Position numbers and translations under genes: made by a program. Shown here in pieces: positions 7,962-15,182 of a stretch of DNA of 25,829 bases. Location of the stretch: the IMG/VR virus record IMGVR_UViG_3300006802_006270, positions 1-25,829 of that record. One strand, 5' to 3'. The first letter of the stretch is position 1; every line of letters starts with the position of its first letter. The notes below the pieces were generated by a model. That model ran no database searches. It saw only the letters and a program-made list of their open reading frames with translations, and was not told the origin of the DNA. The stretch is from a virus.

Positions 7962-8186
7962 TTATTTGTTTTCTTCTGATAAAAATTCTTCTGCCGTTTC
8001 TGGGTAGAATGAATTCAATGTTGCAAGTTTATCAGATGCATCTGCCAATTTAGTCATTTCTAAATCCATTGCTCCAACTAAGTCTGGGTGTTCACCTATA
8101 CCTACAGGATTGTTTATATAAACATCAATATTCGCTTTTGCAGCTGCAACTTCAGCTTCATATTTTTTTCTTAGTGCATTTATCAT
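7962..8186 (-). CDS. Small conserved phage protein, function unknown
   Basis: A 74-residue acidic, mostly helical protein. It begins MINALRKKYEAEVAAAK and has a central VGIGEHPDLVGAMD segment followed by a heptad-like stretch (LADASDKLATL). From memory, small proteins with a similar VGIGEHPD segment occur in T4-like cyanophages, where they are conserved without known function; I cannot verify this here. No membrane segment or catalytic motif is visible. Its ATG overlaps the stop of the RimK-like gene by 1 nt, and it ends just before promoter P2, so it is the last gene of the clamp/clamp-loader transcription unit. A short coiled-coil that binds another phage protein is possible but is only a guess. 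Confidence 0.75.
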   Translation of the reverse strand: MINALRKKYEAEVAAAKANIDVYINNPVGIGEHPDLVGAMDLEMTKLADASDKLATLNSFYPETAEEFLSEENK

Positions 8187-9250
8187 TATCTATTCTCCTT
8201 TTCTTTTTCAATAGTGCTTAAAATAGTTTTCATGTTATTTAAAATATCTGTTGTAATACTTTTTTTGCTTGATTTCATTTTTACAGCACCTTCAATACCT
8301 GTTAAGCCTGGTGTTGAGTTAACTTCAATAAAGAAAGGTTTTTCTTTTTCTCTATTTTTTGCTGGAATAAAATCAACTCCAACAATCGTACCCCCAACTG
8401 ATTCTGCAGCCCTTATTGATTCTGTTTTTTCAAGTTCTGTAAGTTTATGTATTTCTGGTTCTGAACCTTGTGATACATTACTTCTAAAATCTCCTTGTAT
8501 TATAGGTCTTTTCATAGCCCCCATAATTTTACCTGACGCTACTATAACTCTAACATCATAATCTGTTTTAATTTGTTCTTGTAGTATAATATCAACATAA
8601 GGGTCTTCTCTATATAATAACTGAACAATACCAGTAAGTGCTCTTTCGCTTTCTATAAACATAACGCCAACACCCTGTGAACCTAGTGCTGTTTTTAAAA
8701 TCATTGGATACTTATTATTTAATTTTTCAGTGGCATTTTTTGAATCTTCTGAATGTCTAATTAAATATGTTTCTGGTGTTCTAATATTGTTTCTTTGAAA
8801 CATCATTTGATTATACCATTTATTATTACAAATTTCATTACATCTAACAGAATTAATAAGATTAAATCCAGCGTGTTCAAGTGTTCTTCCCATAACATAC
8901 CAAGAAGCACAACCATCTCTTGCATTTAATCCTCTCATCATTATTAAGGTACTTTTTGGATTCATTACTATTGGTTTTTGATATTCAGAATCTACTTTCA
9001 TAGTTGGTAATTTTGCTTTACCATCTTTATCAACAGGGTATGTATATAAAAGTTTACTATCACCATCACCATCTTCTAGATAACATCCCATTAACTCTAC
9101 TAAATGAACTTCAAGTCCAAGCTTGTCTGCATTTTTTCTAATAAGTGGGGCAGTTTCATTTGGGTCTAATGGGTCATCATGTGAGATGATAACTAATTGA
9201 TAAGGTTTTTCATCTGATTGTTCAGACAAGAATTTTTTAAAGTCATCCAT
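8186..9250 (-). CDS. RimK-like ATP-grasp ligase
   Basis: A 354-residue ATP-grasp enzyme of the RimK/glutathione-synthase type. The central domain carries YPMILKTALGSQGVGV (glycine-rich ATP loop), QEQIKTDYDVRVIV, MGAMKR, VGVDF and a C-terminal FFIEVNSTPGL with the E-x-N magnesium ligands. These enzymes form a peptide or amide bond through an acyl phosphate; bacterial RimK adds glutamates to ribosomal protein S6. The substrate here cannot be read, but a host or phage protein C-terminus is a reasonable idea. I chose the ATG at 9250 because it lies 7 nt after the iscU stop, whose GAG may serve as ribosome site. A 28-codon longer reading from 9334 would overlap iscU heavily. It is followed by the 74-residue gene with a 1-nt overlap. 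Confidence 0.85.
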   Translation of the reverse strand: MDDFKKFLSEQSDEKPYQLVIISHDDPLDPNETAPLIRKNADKLGLEVHLVELMGCYLEDGDGDSKLLYTYPVDKDGKAKLPTMKVDSEYQKPIVMNPKSTLIMMRGLNARDGCASWYVMGRTLEHAGFNLINSVRCNEICNNKWYNQMMFQRNNIRTPETYLIRHSEDSKNATEKLNNKYPMILKTALGSQGVGVMFIESERALTGIVQLLYREDPYVDIILQEQIKTDYDVRVIVASGKIMGAMKRPIIQGDFRSNVSQGSEPEIHKLTELEKTESIRAAESVGGTIVGVDFIPAKNREKEKPFFIEVNSTPGLTGIEGAVKMKSSKKSITTDILNNMKTILSTIEKEKENR

Positions 9251-9257
9251 TATATAT

Positions 9258-9668
9258 TTACTCTGAGTTAGGTTGCCATTTACCCATTGTTTCTTGTTTT
9301 CCTTTATAGTCTGCAAGTGCAGCTTTGATAGCATCTTCTGCCAAAACTGAACAATGAATTTTTACAGGTGGTAGTGCAAGTTCTTCTGCAATGTCACTAT
9401 TTTTAATTTTTAAAGCTTCATCTACACTTTGTCCTTTAACCCATTCGGTTAATAAACTTGATGATGCAATGGCAGAACCACAACCATAGGTTTTAAATTT
9501 AGCATCTGTTATGATACCATCATCACCTACTTTGATTTGTAACTTCATCACATCGCCGCATGCTGGTGCCCCAACCATACCTGTACCAACTGATGAATCA
9601 TCCTTATCAAGTGTTCCTACATTTCTAGGATTCTCATAATGGTCTAAAACTGCTTTTGAATATGCCAC
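9258..9668 (-). CDS. iscU: IscU-type iron-sulfur cluster scaffold
   Basis: A 136-residue IscU homologue, the scaffold on which [2Fe-2S] clusters are built from cysteine-derived sulfur and then passed to apoproteins. All cluster residues are present at the same numbers as in E. coli IscU: Cys37, Asp39, Cys63, His105 and Cys106. The LPPVK motif for the HscA chaperone is at 99-103. It is therefore very likely functional with host IscS/HscBA rather than a remnant. It starts with GTG, and the regA stop overlaps it (TAGTG) with GAGGTAGA upstream, so it is translationally coupled to the repressor gene. No other iron-sulfur assembly gene is visible, so it probably supplements the host machinery, perhaps for phage Fe-S enzymes or to redirect iron. 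Confidence 0.95.
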   Translation of the reverse strand: MAYSKAVLDHYENPRNVGTLDKDDSSVGTGMVGAPACGDVMKLQIKVGDDGIITDAKFKTYGCGSAIASSSLLTEWVKGQSVDEALKIKNSDIAEELALPPVKIHCSVLAEDAIKAALADYKGKQETMGKWQPNSE

Positions 9669-10078
9669 TACTCTACCTCTTTCTTTTTTCCTATGTTATA
9701 TTTAGTTTCTAACATCCATTCATCTTTTTCTTTGAATGAAATAATTTTAATTTGACTTAATGGTGCAATAGGTTCTGGTGTACCTTTCATTGTAACCAAT
9801 CCCCAATCACTTAGAAGTTTAACTATTGTATTTCTTCTAGCAATATCATTCTCTGATAAATTTGTATCCTTACCATCAAGTGCAAATAATTCTTTAAAGT
9901 GTACTATGTAATACTTACCTTGTTTATGAAGTATATGGCAAGACTGATATAGTTTCCTTTCTTTTCTAGAAGCAACTCCAATACGAGATAATGTTTCTCT
10001 TATCTTTAGGAAGTCATCTGGTTCTTTTAATAGAACTTCAAACATCTGCTCTTGTTTCCAAACTACATTATTTTCCAT
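9668..10078 (-). CDS. regA: RegA translational repressor
   Basis: A 136-residue homologue of T4 RegA (122 residues), an RNA-binding protein that blocks ribosome binding at the start codons of several early mRNAs, including clamp-loader genes. Recognisable segments are the central CHILHKQGKYYIVHFKELF block followed by a D-x-x-RRN-x-I-x-x-L-L-x-x-WGL motif. It is in the classical place, directly after gp62, with an 11-nt overlap, and its stop overlaps the iscU start. The charged C-terminal tail (KKKEVE) is a little longer than in T4. Candidate targets are the shared TATATTATG start regions of gp43, gp44, gp45 and the first oxygenase gene; that is an inference. Confidence 0.93.
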   Translation of the reverse strand: MENNVVWKQEQMFEVLLKEPDDFLKIRETLSRIGVASRKERKLYQSCHILHKQGKYYIVHFKELFALDGKDTNLSENDIARRNTIVKLLSDWGLVTMKGTPEPIAPLSQIKIISFKEKDEWMLETKYNIGKKKEVE

Positions 10079-10460
10079 GTTTACCGCCTTTATCTAAACT
10101 ATTCATGATAGTTTTTATTTGTTCATCATTTAGTATACTGAGAGCTGATTTTGCTTTTTCATTACTATATCCATAATACTCTTTAACACATTCTAAATGT
10201 TTTTCTTTCTTCGCTTTCAACCAAGGTGTATACCTTTGTCTTGTTCTTAGAGTATTTAGTAAAAAATCAAACTGTAATTTCTTATCTGCCTGATGATTCA
10301 TGTTCATTTCATTGACTAGAAAGATAGTATCTTGAAATGGAGCAAGACATTTGTTTACAATATAGGGTGGATATTTCTTTTCCCACATCTCATCTTCACC
10401 ATCCATAAGTTTCTCTTTGGAAGTATTGATAGCTTTTAGATATTCTTTTAATTCATGCAT
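10068..10460 (-). CDS. 62: Clamp loader small subunit gp62
   Basis: A 130-residue homologue of the T4 gp62 clamp-loader subunit (187 residues in T4; shorter in many T4-like marine phages). It joins four gp44 ATPase subunits to open the gp45 ring. Diagnostic segments: the N-terminal ELKEYLKAIN..KEKLMD, WEKKYPPYIVNKCL with the conserved hydrophobic/Pro pattern, DTIFLVNEMN and DKKLQFDFLLNTLR.R.R. It lacks ATPase motifs, as expected. The start at 10460 overlaps the end of the third oxygenase gene by 8 nt, with GGCGGAG upstream. The oxygenase gene is inserted between gp44 and gp62, which are adjacent in T4. Confidence 0.9.
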   Translation of the reverse strand: MHELKEYLKAINTSKEKLMDGEDEMWEKKYPPYIVNKCLAPFQDTIFLVNEMNMNHQADKKLQFDFLLNTLRTRQRYTPWLKAKKEKHLECVKEYYGYSNEKAKSALSILNDEQIKTIMNSLDKGGKHGK

Positions 10461-11175
10461 TATCTAATCTCCGCCATGGTATGGTATCTGCATGGTTTGT
10501 TTCATTATATAAATTAACACTATCACCAGCAACTTGTATACCACTATCTTTTTTAAATCCTTTGTATGACATATTAAATGCAATACTTCTTCTTTCACCA
10601 GAGCCTTGAAATGGATATACTTGATGAAATAAACTATTAGGAAATAATAAACACATGCCAGGTTTTGGTTTTACTACAAAAGAACCTGTTGTAAAAATAT
10701 TATCAGTATTACAAAAAGTAAATTCTATTTCACCATCCTTATCTCTTTTACCAGGTATGTTTCTAGGTTTCATAGCAGGAACTTTTAAATATAACACAGC
10801 ACTTATCTGACAATGTGAATGATTGTGTTGTGGATTATATTCATTTTCATATTGATGTACAGTCCAAATAGATTGCATTTGAGTTTTAATATTTATAGCA
10901 TTATATAAATCTTGTTGATGAGAATTTATGTAAGCTTGTTCAATATAACTTCTAGATAGTGCATGAAAGATATCCATACATTTTTTTTCTTCTAACATAG
11001 AATGTGGTATTTCACTTTCTTTTTTTATGACACCAGCAAGTCTTGGGCCCATGTCACCTTTTTCTTTAACTTCATCAGCAATTCCATTAAGTTTTTTAAT
11101 AAATCCCTCTGGTAATTGTGCCATCATAACTAAAGGCCCAAATGGTTTCATCACTTGTACTTTATCTATTTCCAT
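10453..11175 (-). CDS. 2OG-Fe(II) oxygenase of the phage PF13759/TIGR02466 type
   Basis: A 240-residue putative dioxygenase. The core starts with IWTVHQYENEYNPQHNHSH (metal region; H117 and H119), then a strand SAVLYLKVP, then LLFPNSLFHQVYPF with distal H184, and GERRSIAFNM with Arg195/196 as the probable 2-oxoglutarate ligand. This order matches the family of putative 2OG-Fe(II) oxygenases common in marine T4-like phages. The substrate is unknown. The ATG at 11175 is preferred because it overlaps the gp44 stop by only 10 nt; an alternative TTG at 11205 would add 10 residues. It is embedded between gp44 and gp62, so it is made with the clamp loader. It is a diverged paralogue of the two oxygenases at 12806-14610. 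Confidence 0.85.
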   Translation of the reverse strand: MEIDKVQVMKPFGPLVMMAQLPEGFIKKLNGIADEVKEKGDMGPRLAGVIKKESEIPHSMLEEKKCMDIFHALSRSYIEQAYINSHQQDLYNAINIKTQMQSIWTVHQYENEYNPQHNHSHCQISAVLYLKVPAMKPRNIPGKRDKDGEIEFTFCNTDNIFTTGSFVVKPKPGMCLLFPNSLFHQVYPFQGSGERRSIAFNMSYKGFKKDSGIQVAGDSVNLYNETNHADTIPWRRLDNA

Positions 11176-12101
11176 TTCACATCTACCATAATTTCTGTTA
11201 GACAAGCCAGTAAGTTTATTTCTTGGTCTGCCACAAACGCTGACTGATACTGGTACTTAGATAAGATAAGAACTGCATGAGGTATTGTACCAGCAGTAGC
11301 ATACTTATAAAGATTATCGTAAATCCTGCGATAAATACGGACAGGGTCATTGTCCAAATTATGTACAATCCATTTTCGTACATTAGTGAATTCCTGAGCC
11401 TTGAGTGCGGTAATAAGTTCATTTATATTTACCTCTGATATGTTGACAAGAATACCAGCATCTATTTGACCTGATGTAGAGTACCTTTGTAATTCGTTTA
11501 TTGTTCTACGCCAATCTGGGAAATATTTAGTTAATACTTCCATTACAACCCTAGGTTCATATTCTATATTTTCTGTTTCAAGAATATTTTTAACACGACC
11601 AAAAAATTCTTTTGCAAGTTTTGGTTTATCATCTTTTGCAATAATAAAATCAATCACACTACATCTTGAATGTAGTGGGTCAATTAATCTATTCTTATAA
11701 TTACAAGTAAGAATGAACCCACAGTTTTTGTGAAATTCTTCCATGAACCCACGAAGTGCAGGTTGTGTAGATTGGGGATTTAAATAATCTGCCTCATCAA
11801 GTATGACATACTTACGACCACCTTCAAGTGATACAGTAGAGGCAAAGTTTTTAATTTTATTTCTGAGTACATCAATACCAGATTCTTCTGAACCATTTAC
11901 GAGTAATGATGTTGCACCAATTTCATCAAGCATGGCTTTGGCAACAGTAGTCTTACCGACACCAGGCCCACCTGATAAAATTAAGTTTGGTATGTGTTTG
12001 TCTTCTACAAATTCCTTAAAAGTCTTTTTTAAGTTCTCTGGTAAAATACAGTCATTGATTGTTGTGGGTCTGTATCGTTCAACCCATAAAAAAGTTTCCA
12101 T
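11166..12101 (-). CDS. 44: Clamp loader large subunit gp44 (AAA+ ATPase)
   Basis: A 311-residue homologue of T4 gp44 (319), the ATPase subunit of the clamp loader that places the gp45 ring on primer-template DNA. It begins with WVERYRPTTINDCI, the classic clamp-loader N-terminus. Walker A GGPGVGKTT is at 44-52, Walker B ILDEAD ends with the DEAD box at 102-105, and the SRC arginine-finger motif is at 145-147. All ATPase residues are intact. It lies 18 bp after gp45. The ATG at 12101 is preceded by GGATTATATATT, and that region shares TATATTATG with the gp45, gp43 and 14610 starts (possible RegA site). Confidence 0.97.
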   Translation of the reverse strand: METFLWVERYRPTTINDCILPENLKKTFKEFVEDKHIPNLILSGGPGVGKTTVAKAMLDEIGATSLLVNGSEESGIDVLRNKIKNFASTVSLEGGRKYVILDEADYLNPQSTQPALRGFMEEFHKNCGFILTCNYKNRLIDPLHSRCSVIDFIIAKDDKPKLAKEFFGRVKNILETENIEYEPRVVMEVLTKYFPDWRRTINELQRYSTSGQIDAGILVNISEVNINELITALKAQEFTNVRKWIVHNLDNDPVRIYRRIYDNLYKYATAGTIPHAVLILSKYQYQSAFVADQEINLLACLTEIMVDVKWK

Positions 12102-12119
12102 AATATATAATCCAATTTG

Positions 12120-12794
12120 TTATTCATAACTTGATTCTGGTTCAAGTGCTACCCAATATTCTACATCTTTATTAGAAGATACTAGATGACTAATATTCTT
12201 AGATGAAATATCTACATGATAATCACCATCCATAACTTTTAGATTTTCTACTTTGAAGAAGAATTTAAAATCACTACCATCTTCAACAGTGTCAACATCT
12301 ACAGAAAATGTATTTGCAGTATCATTTTTTTTATCTTTGACTGTTAAGAATACATCAGTATTTTTCTTTTCTAAGACTAAATCAGGTGCTCCAATCACAC
12401 CAGCAGCCCTTTTTAATTTAGTTAAGTTGTCACCATTCAATGTGAATGAAACTTCTTTACTAGGCATAGTAATTGTTTTGTTTGGTGAAGTAACAACCGA
12501 TGGGTCTGAATAAAAATATTTCAGAGAATTCTTTGGATTATTTTCTTCTTTAATAGTTACAAACCCTTCATCAAATTCTAGAACAGGATTTGCAAATAAT
12601 GATATAGAAGCTAGAAATTCATTTAAGTCATAGATTGCTACTTCCTTATCAAATGATTCTTCTACTTCAGCCTTTGCAACAATATTTTTCATAGCAGACA
12701 TTGTTGTCAATGTGCTACCTTCTTTTATTACAAGGTTTTGATTTATAGATGCAAAGTTTTTTAATACATCTACTGTGTGGTCACTTAGTTTCAT
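12120..12794 (-). CDS. 45: Sliding clamp gp45
   Basis: A 224-residue homologue of the T4 gp45 sliding clamp (228), a trimeric ring that tethers gp43 to DNA and, in T4, also activates late transcription with gp55 and gp33. It begins MKLSDHTVDVLKNFASINQNLVIKEG, the typical clamp N-terminus. The rest shows the expected alternating beta/helix pattern of two PCNA-like domains, with DVDTVEDGSDFKFFFKVENL in the second. A clear ribosome site AAAGGAG stands before the ATG. It follows the oxygenase gene at 12806 by 11 bp and is followed by gp44. The presence of gp55 in the same window makes clamp-coupled late transcription likely in this phage too. Confidence 0.94.
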   Translation of the reverse strand: MKLSDHTVDVLKNFASINQNLVIKEGSTLTTMSAMKNIVAKAEVEESFDKEVAIYDLNEFLASISLFANPVLEFDEGFVTIKEENNPKNSLKYFYSDPSVVTSPNKTITMPSKEVSFTLNGDNLTKLKRAAGVIGAPDLVLEKKNTDVFLTVKDKKNDTANTFSVDVDTVEDGSDFKFFFKVENLKVMDGDYHVDISSKNISHLVSSNKDVEYWVALEPESSYE

Positions 12795-12805
12795 AATATA
12801 CTCCT

Positions 12806-13588
12806 TTAAGATTTAATTTCTTTATTTAATGTTGGTGATTTAAATTGTGCGACAGTTTCTTTACTATCTCTAATATTAAAGTTAGCAGACATTGTTCTTC
12901 GTTCACCTTCTCCGAAAAATGGCATAACACAATGTTGTAACCAATTAGGAAATATCATCATAAATCCTTTTTTGGGTTTTATATATTCTTGTGCATCTAA
13001 CTTTAATCTATAAACATCATGAATAGTATTTGTTGATGTGATTAAACCTGTATGACCATCAATGTCACCTGTTGCATTATGTAATTGAGGGAATGATGGT
13101 TTTTCTTCAATACACTTTGGTACTTTTAAATAAAGTATCATAGACATACCTGCAGGTGTTTGACATCCGTGTGCATGTAAAGGATTGTAATCTCCAGCAT
13201 AACTATGTACAGTCCATGCTTCAAAAGCCTCTGCAATACTATCACGATTATAACCAGTCTTATCATTTAGTAAACTAGTTGCACATCTATCTATAACAGT
13301 TTTAAAATCTTTTCCCATTTTATCATCTAATGGAAAAGTCCATTGTGCAGATTTTTTATCTTGATTAATCTGTCCAACTAACTGACCTTCGTGAGATACA
13401 TTACTAGGTATAATAACTTCATCAATGTGATTATTAATATCATCAATAAAGGCATCTGGGAATTGTACTGCCATTAGTTTATATGACGGTATAGTTTTTA
13501 TCTGTGCGTGTGTATCAAAAGATTGATTTTCTTTTTTAGATTCTTCCTTTTTTACGCCTAAAGAATCTGATAAATCTTTTAAACTCAC
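12806..13588 (-). CDS. 2OG-Fe(II) oxygenase of the phage PF13759/TIGR02466 type
   Basis: A 260-residue putative dioxygenase. After an N-terminal Lys/Glu-rich stretch of about 30 residues, the catalytic part has WTVHSYAGDYNPLHAHG (H138, H140), an ILYLKVP strand, and a double-stranded-helix second half with FPNWLQHCVMPFFGEG (H219) and ERRTMSANF (Arg230/231, probable 2OG carboxylate ligand). It is clearly paralogous to the next gene upstream, sharing EVIIPxNV, the VGQI block and MPFF..ERRT.SAN. The start overlaps that gene's stop as ATGA, so the two are translated together, possibly as a heteromeric pair. It lies directly before gp45. The substrate is unknown. Confidence 0.87.
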   Translation of the reverse strand: MSLKDLSDSLGVKKEESKKENQSFDTHAQIKTIPSYKLMAVQFPDAFIDDINNHIDEVIIPSNVSHEGQLVGQINQDKKSAQWTFPLDDKMGKDFKTVIDRCATSLLNDKTGYNRDSIAEAFEAWTVHSYAGDYNPLHAHGCQTPAGMSMILYLKVPKCIEEKPSFPQLHNATGDIDGHTGLITSTNTIHDVYRLKLDAQEYIKPKKGFMMIFPNWLQHCVMPFFGEGERRTMSANFNIRDSKETVAQFKSPTLNKEIKS

Positions 13589-14610
13589 GACTGTTCACCA
13601 GAGTGGTCTTTTCTATAATGGTCACCAGTTAGTTTTTCTTTTAAAGTAATATTAATGTTTGCTGAGAATGTTCTTCTCTCATCATCTTCTTTATTACTAA
13701 AGAAAGGCATCACTCCATGTCTTAACCAACTAGGGAACATAATCAATGTACCAACTTCTGGTTTGATATACTCCTCTGTAATAGGTCTTAACATATTAAC
13801 ATCACGCATACCATTAGTACCCCAAGTTAAATATGTAAAACCATCTACTGCACCTGATGATTCATTTAACCCTTCAAAATTTTCTGATGGGTTTCCTAAG
13901 GTTGCAATACATCTAGGAACTTGTAAATACATAATACACGATACACCCATTGGTGTTCTAGTGCCATGGTCGTGTACAGGATTGTAATCACCACTATAAC
14001 TATGTACTGTCCACATTGATTCTGTAGAGGTATCACATTCTATTCCAACTGTTCTATTGACATATTCTTTTGCAAGTCTTTGTAGAACACCACTAAACAT
14101 TTCACCAACTTCATCACCTTCGTGTGGGAAAGTTAATTGTGCTGACCTTTCATTCTGTCTAATCTGTCCAACTAAACCTTTTGAATGGTCTACATTATTT
14201 GGAATAATAACTTTTTCTATATGTTCATTTATTTCTGTAGTGACTTCTGCAGGAAATTGACATCTCATTAAATGAACTGCAGCCTTTGGTCGCATTGCAA
14301 TTTGAATACCACCAGGGTTTTTTGGAACTTCCTCACCTGTATCTATTTGTTGTTCTTCTGAAGCTTTGTTTTGAGCATTTATCATATCTGCTCTTTTCAC
14401 TTGTTGTGTTTCTTCATTCATAATATTTTCACCTTTGTTTTTTGCATCATGTAGTGCTTTGTTATAATCTTCGATAGTAAATGGTCTGTCACCCATTTCA
14501 TTTGGTCTGATGATTTCAGATTTACCTGTTTCACTATTGAATCTATCAATTCCGCCTACGCCAACATCAATATCTTCAACACTTAATTTTATATCTTCTT
14601 TATCACTCAT
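13585..14610 (-). CDS. 2OG-Fe(II) oxygenase of the phage PF13759/TIGR02466 type, with N-terminal extension
   Basis: A 341-residue putative dioxygenase, the longest of three paralogues. The first 105 residues are polar and probably disordered (many Asp, Glu, Lys, Asn) and have no counterpart in the other two. The catalytic part has MWTVHSYSGDYNPVHDHG (H213, H215), a CIMYLQVPRC strand, FPSWLRHGVMPFF (H298) and ERRTFSANIN (Arg312/313). The gene is first after promoter P3, with AGGAATATATT before the ATG. Its 4-nt overlap with the next oxygenase suggests coupled production. Why a phage keeps three such enzymes beside its clamp genes is not known; hydroxylation of host or phage proteins, or of nucleic acid, are possibilities. 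Confidence 0.87.
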   Translation of the reverse strand: MSDKEDIKLSVEDIDVGVGGIDRFNSETGKSEIIRPNEMGDRPFTIEDYNKALHDAKNKGENIMNEETQQVKRADMINAQNKASEEQQIDTGEEVPKNPGGIQIAMRPKAAVHLMRCQFPAEVTTEINEHIEKVIIPNNVDHSKGLVGQIRQNERSAQLTFPHEGDEVGEMFSGVLQRLAKEYVNRTVGIECDTSTESMWTVHSYSGDYNPVHDHGTRTPMGVSCIMYLQVPRCIATLGNPSENFEGLNESSGAVDGFTYLTWGTNGMRDVNMLRPITEEYIKPEVGTLIMFPSWLRHGVMPFFSNKEDDERRTFSANINITLKEKLTGDHYRKDHSGEQS

Positions 14611-14635
14611 AATATATTCCTAAATTGTTGTAGCC

Positions 14636-14665
14636 ATTATACATGAAAGGAACAGGCTTTGTCAA
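14636..14665 (-). promoter_or_regulatory. sigma70-type early promoter P3 (oxygenase/gp45/gp44 operon)
   Basis: -35 TTGACA (14665-14660), -10 TATAAT (14641-14636), 18-bp spacer, followed by GGCTACAA. It lies 25 bp upstream of the ATG at 14610. The -35 sits in the loop of a perfect 9-bp inverted repeat (14648-14674). Confidence 0.87.
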
Positions 14666-14674
14666 CCTGTTCCT
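14648..14674 (-). repeat. Perfect 9-bp inverted repeat spanning the P3 -35 element
   Basis: AGGAACAGG and CCTGTTCCT are separated by 9 bp, which on the minus strand read TTGACAAAG and hold the -35 hexamer. It lies 15 bp after the hsp20 stop. It could act as a weak terminator for hsp20 (only TTTC follows the stem on the minus strand) or as an operator over P3. Confidence 0.75.
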
Positions 14675-14689
14675 AACACTTTTTGCTAA

Positions 14690-15121
14690 TTATTTTACTT
14701 TAATAGTTCTTGGTTTTTTGTGTTCTGGCACAATCTGTTCCAATTCTATTTCAAGTAAACCATTTTTTAGTTTCGCGTCTTTGATTTCAATATCATCTGC
14801 AAGAGTAAACTTTCTAGTGAATGCTCTTTTTGCAATGCCTTTATGAACTAGACCTTCATTTGGGTCTGTATCAGTCATTACATCTGCCGATTTAATCACT
14901 AGAACGCCATCAGTCAAAGTAACTTCTATTTCATCTTTACTGAATCCTGCTAATGCAATTTCAATAACATGTTTAAAGTCATCTGTCTTTCTGATATTGT
15001 ATGGTGGGAATCCACCTGTTTCGTAGGTTGTTCCATAATCTACAAGTCTATCAAAGACCCTATCAAATCCAACCGAAAAAGGTGTAATTTGATTTATATC
15101 AAAATGTGTTAGTTTTACCAT
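14690..15121 (-). CDS. hsp20: Small heat shock protein, Hsp20/alpha-crystallin family
   Basis: A 143-residue small heat shock protein of the IbpA type, an ATP-independent holder chaperone. Residues about 38-135 form the alpha-crystallin domain: PPYNIRKTDDFKHVIEIALAGFSKDEIEVTL is the classic first half, LVHKGIAKRAFTRKFTLAD the middle, and LKNGLLEIELEQI..E.KKPR the end with the G-L-L-x-I-x-L motif. The IxI-type C-terminal tail (TIKVK) allows oligomer assembly. Hsp20 is a frequent auxiliary gene in marine T4-like phages, where a role in protecting or folding phage proteins is proposed. It has a very strong AAGGAGG ribosome site 8-14 nt before the ATG. Hairpins lie both upstream (15157-15179) and downstream (14648-14674), so it may be expressed as its own unit. 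Confidence 0.95.
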   Translation of the reverse strand: MVKLTHFDINQITPFSVGFDRVFDRLVDYGTTYETGGFPPYNIRKTDDFKHVIEIALAGFSKDEIEVTLTDGVLVIKSADVMTDTDPNEGLVHKGIAKRAFTRKFTLADDIEIKDAKLKNGLLEIELEQIVPEHKKPRTIKVK

Positions 15122-15156
15122 AATAGTTAACCTCCTTAGTTAAGCAAAGTTTATAG

Positions 15157-15179
15157 TGTGAACCCATTAGGCGTTCACA
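15157..15179 (-). repeat. Inverted repeat TGTGAAC-N9-GTTCACA
   Basis: A perfect 7-bp inverted repeat between the stop of the 15183 gene and hsp20. On the minus strand it is followed by CTATAAACTTTG, so it has no uridine tract typical of a terminator. It could be a factor-dependent stop, an mRNA-stabilising 3' structure or an operator for hsp20. Confidence 0.6.
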
Positions 15180-15182
15180 GTA

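Noticed and set aside
9251-9334. Longer N-terminus for the RimK-like ligase from 9334
   Set aside because: The added 28 residues are the out-of-frame end of iscU; the ATG at 9250 fits the gene spacing.
11176-11205. TTG start for the third oxygenase
   Set aside because: Possible, but the ATG at 11175 gives a more normal start and smaller overlap with gp44.
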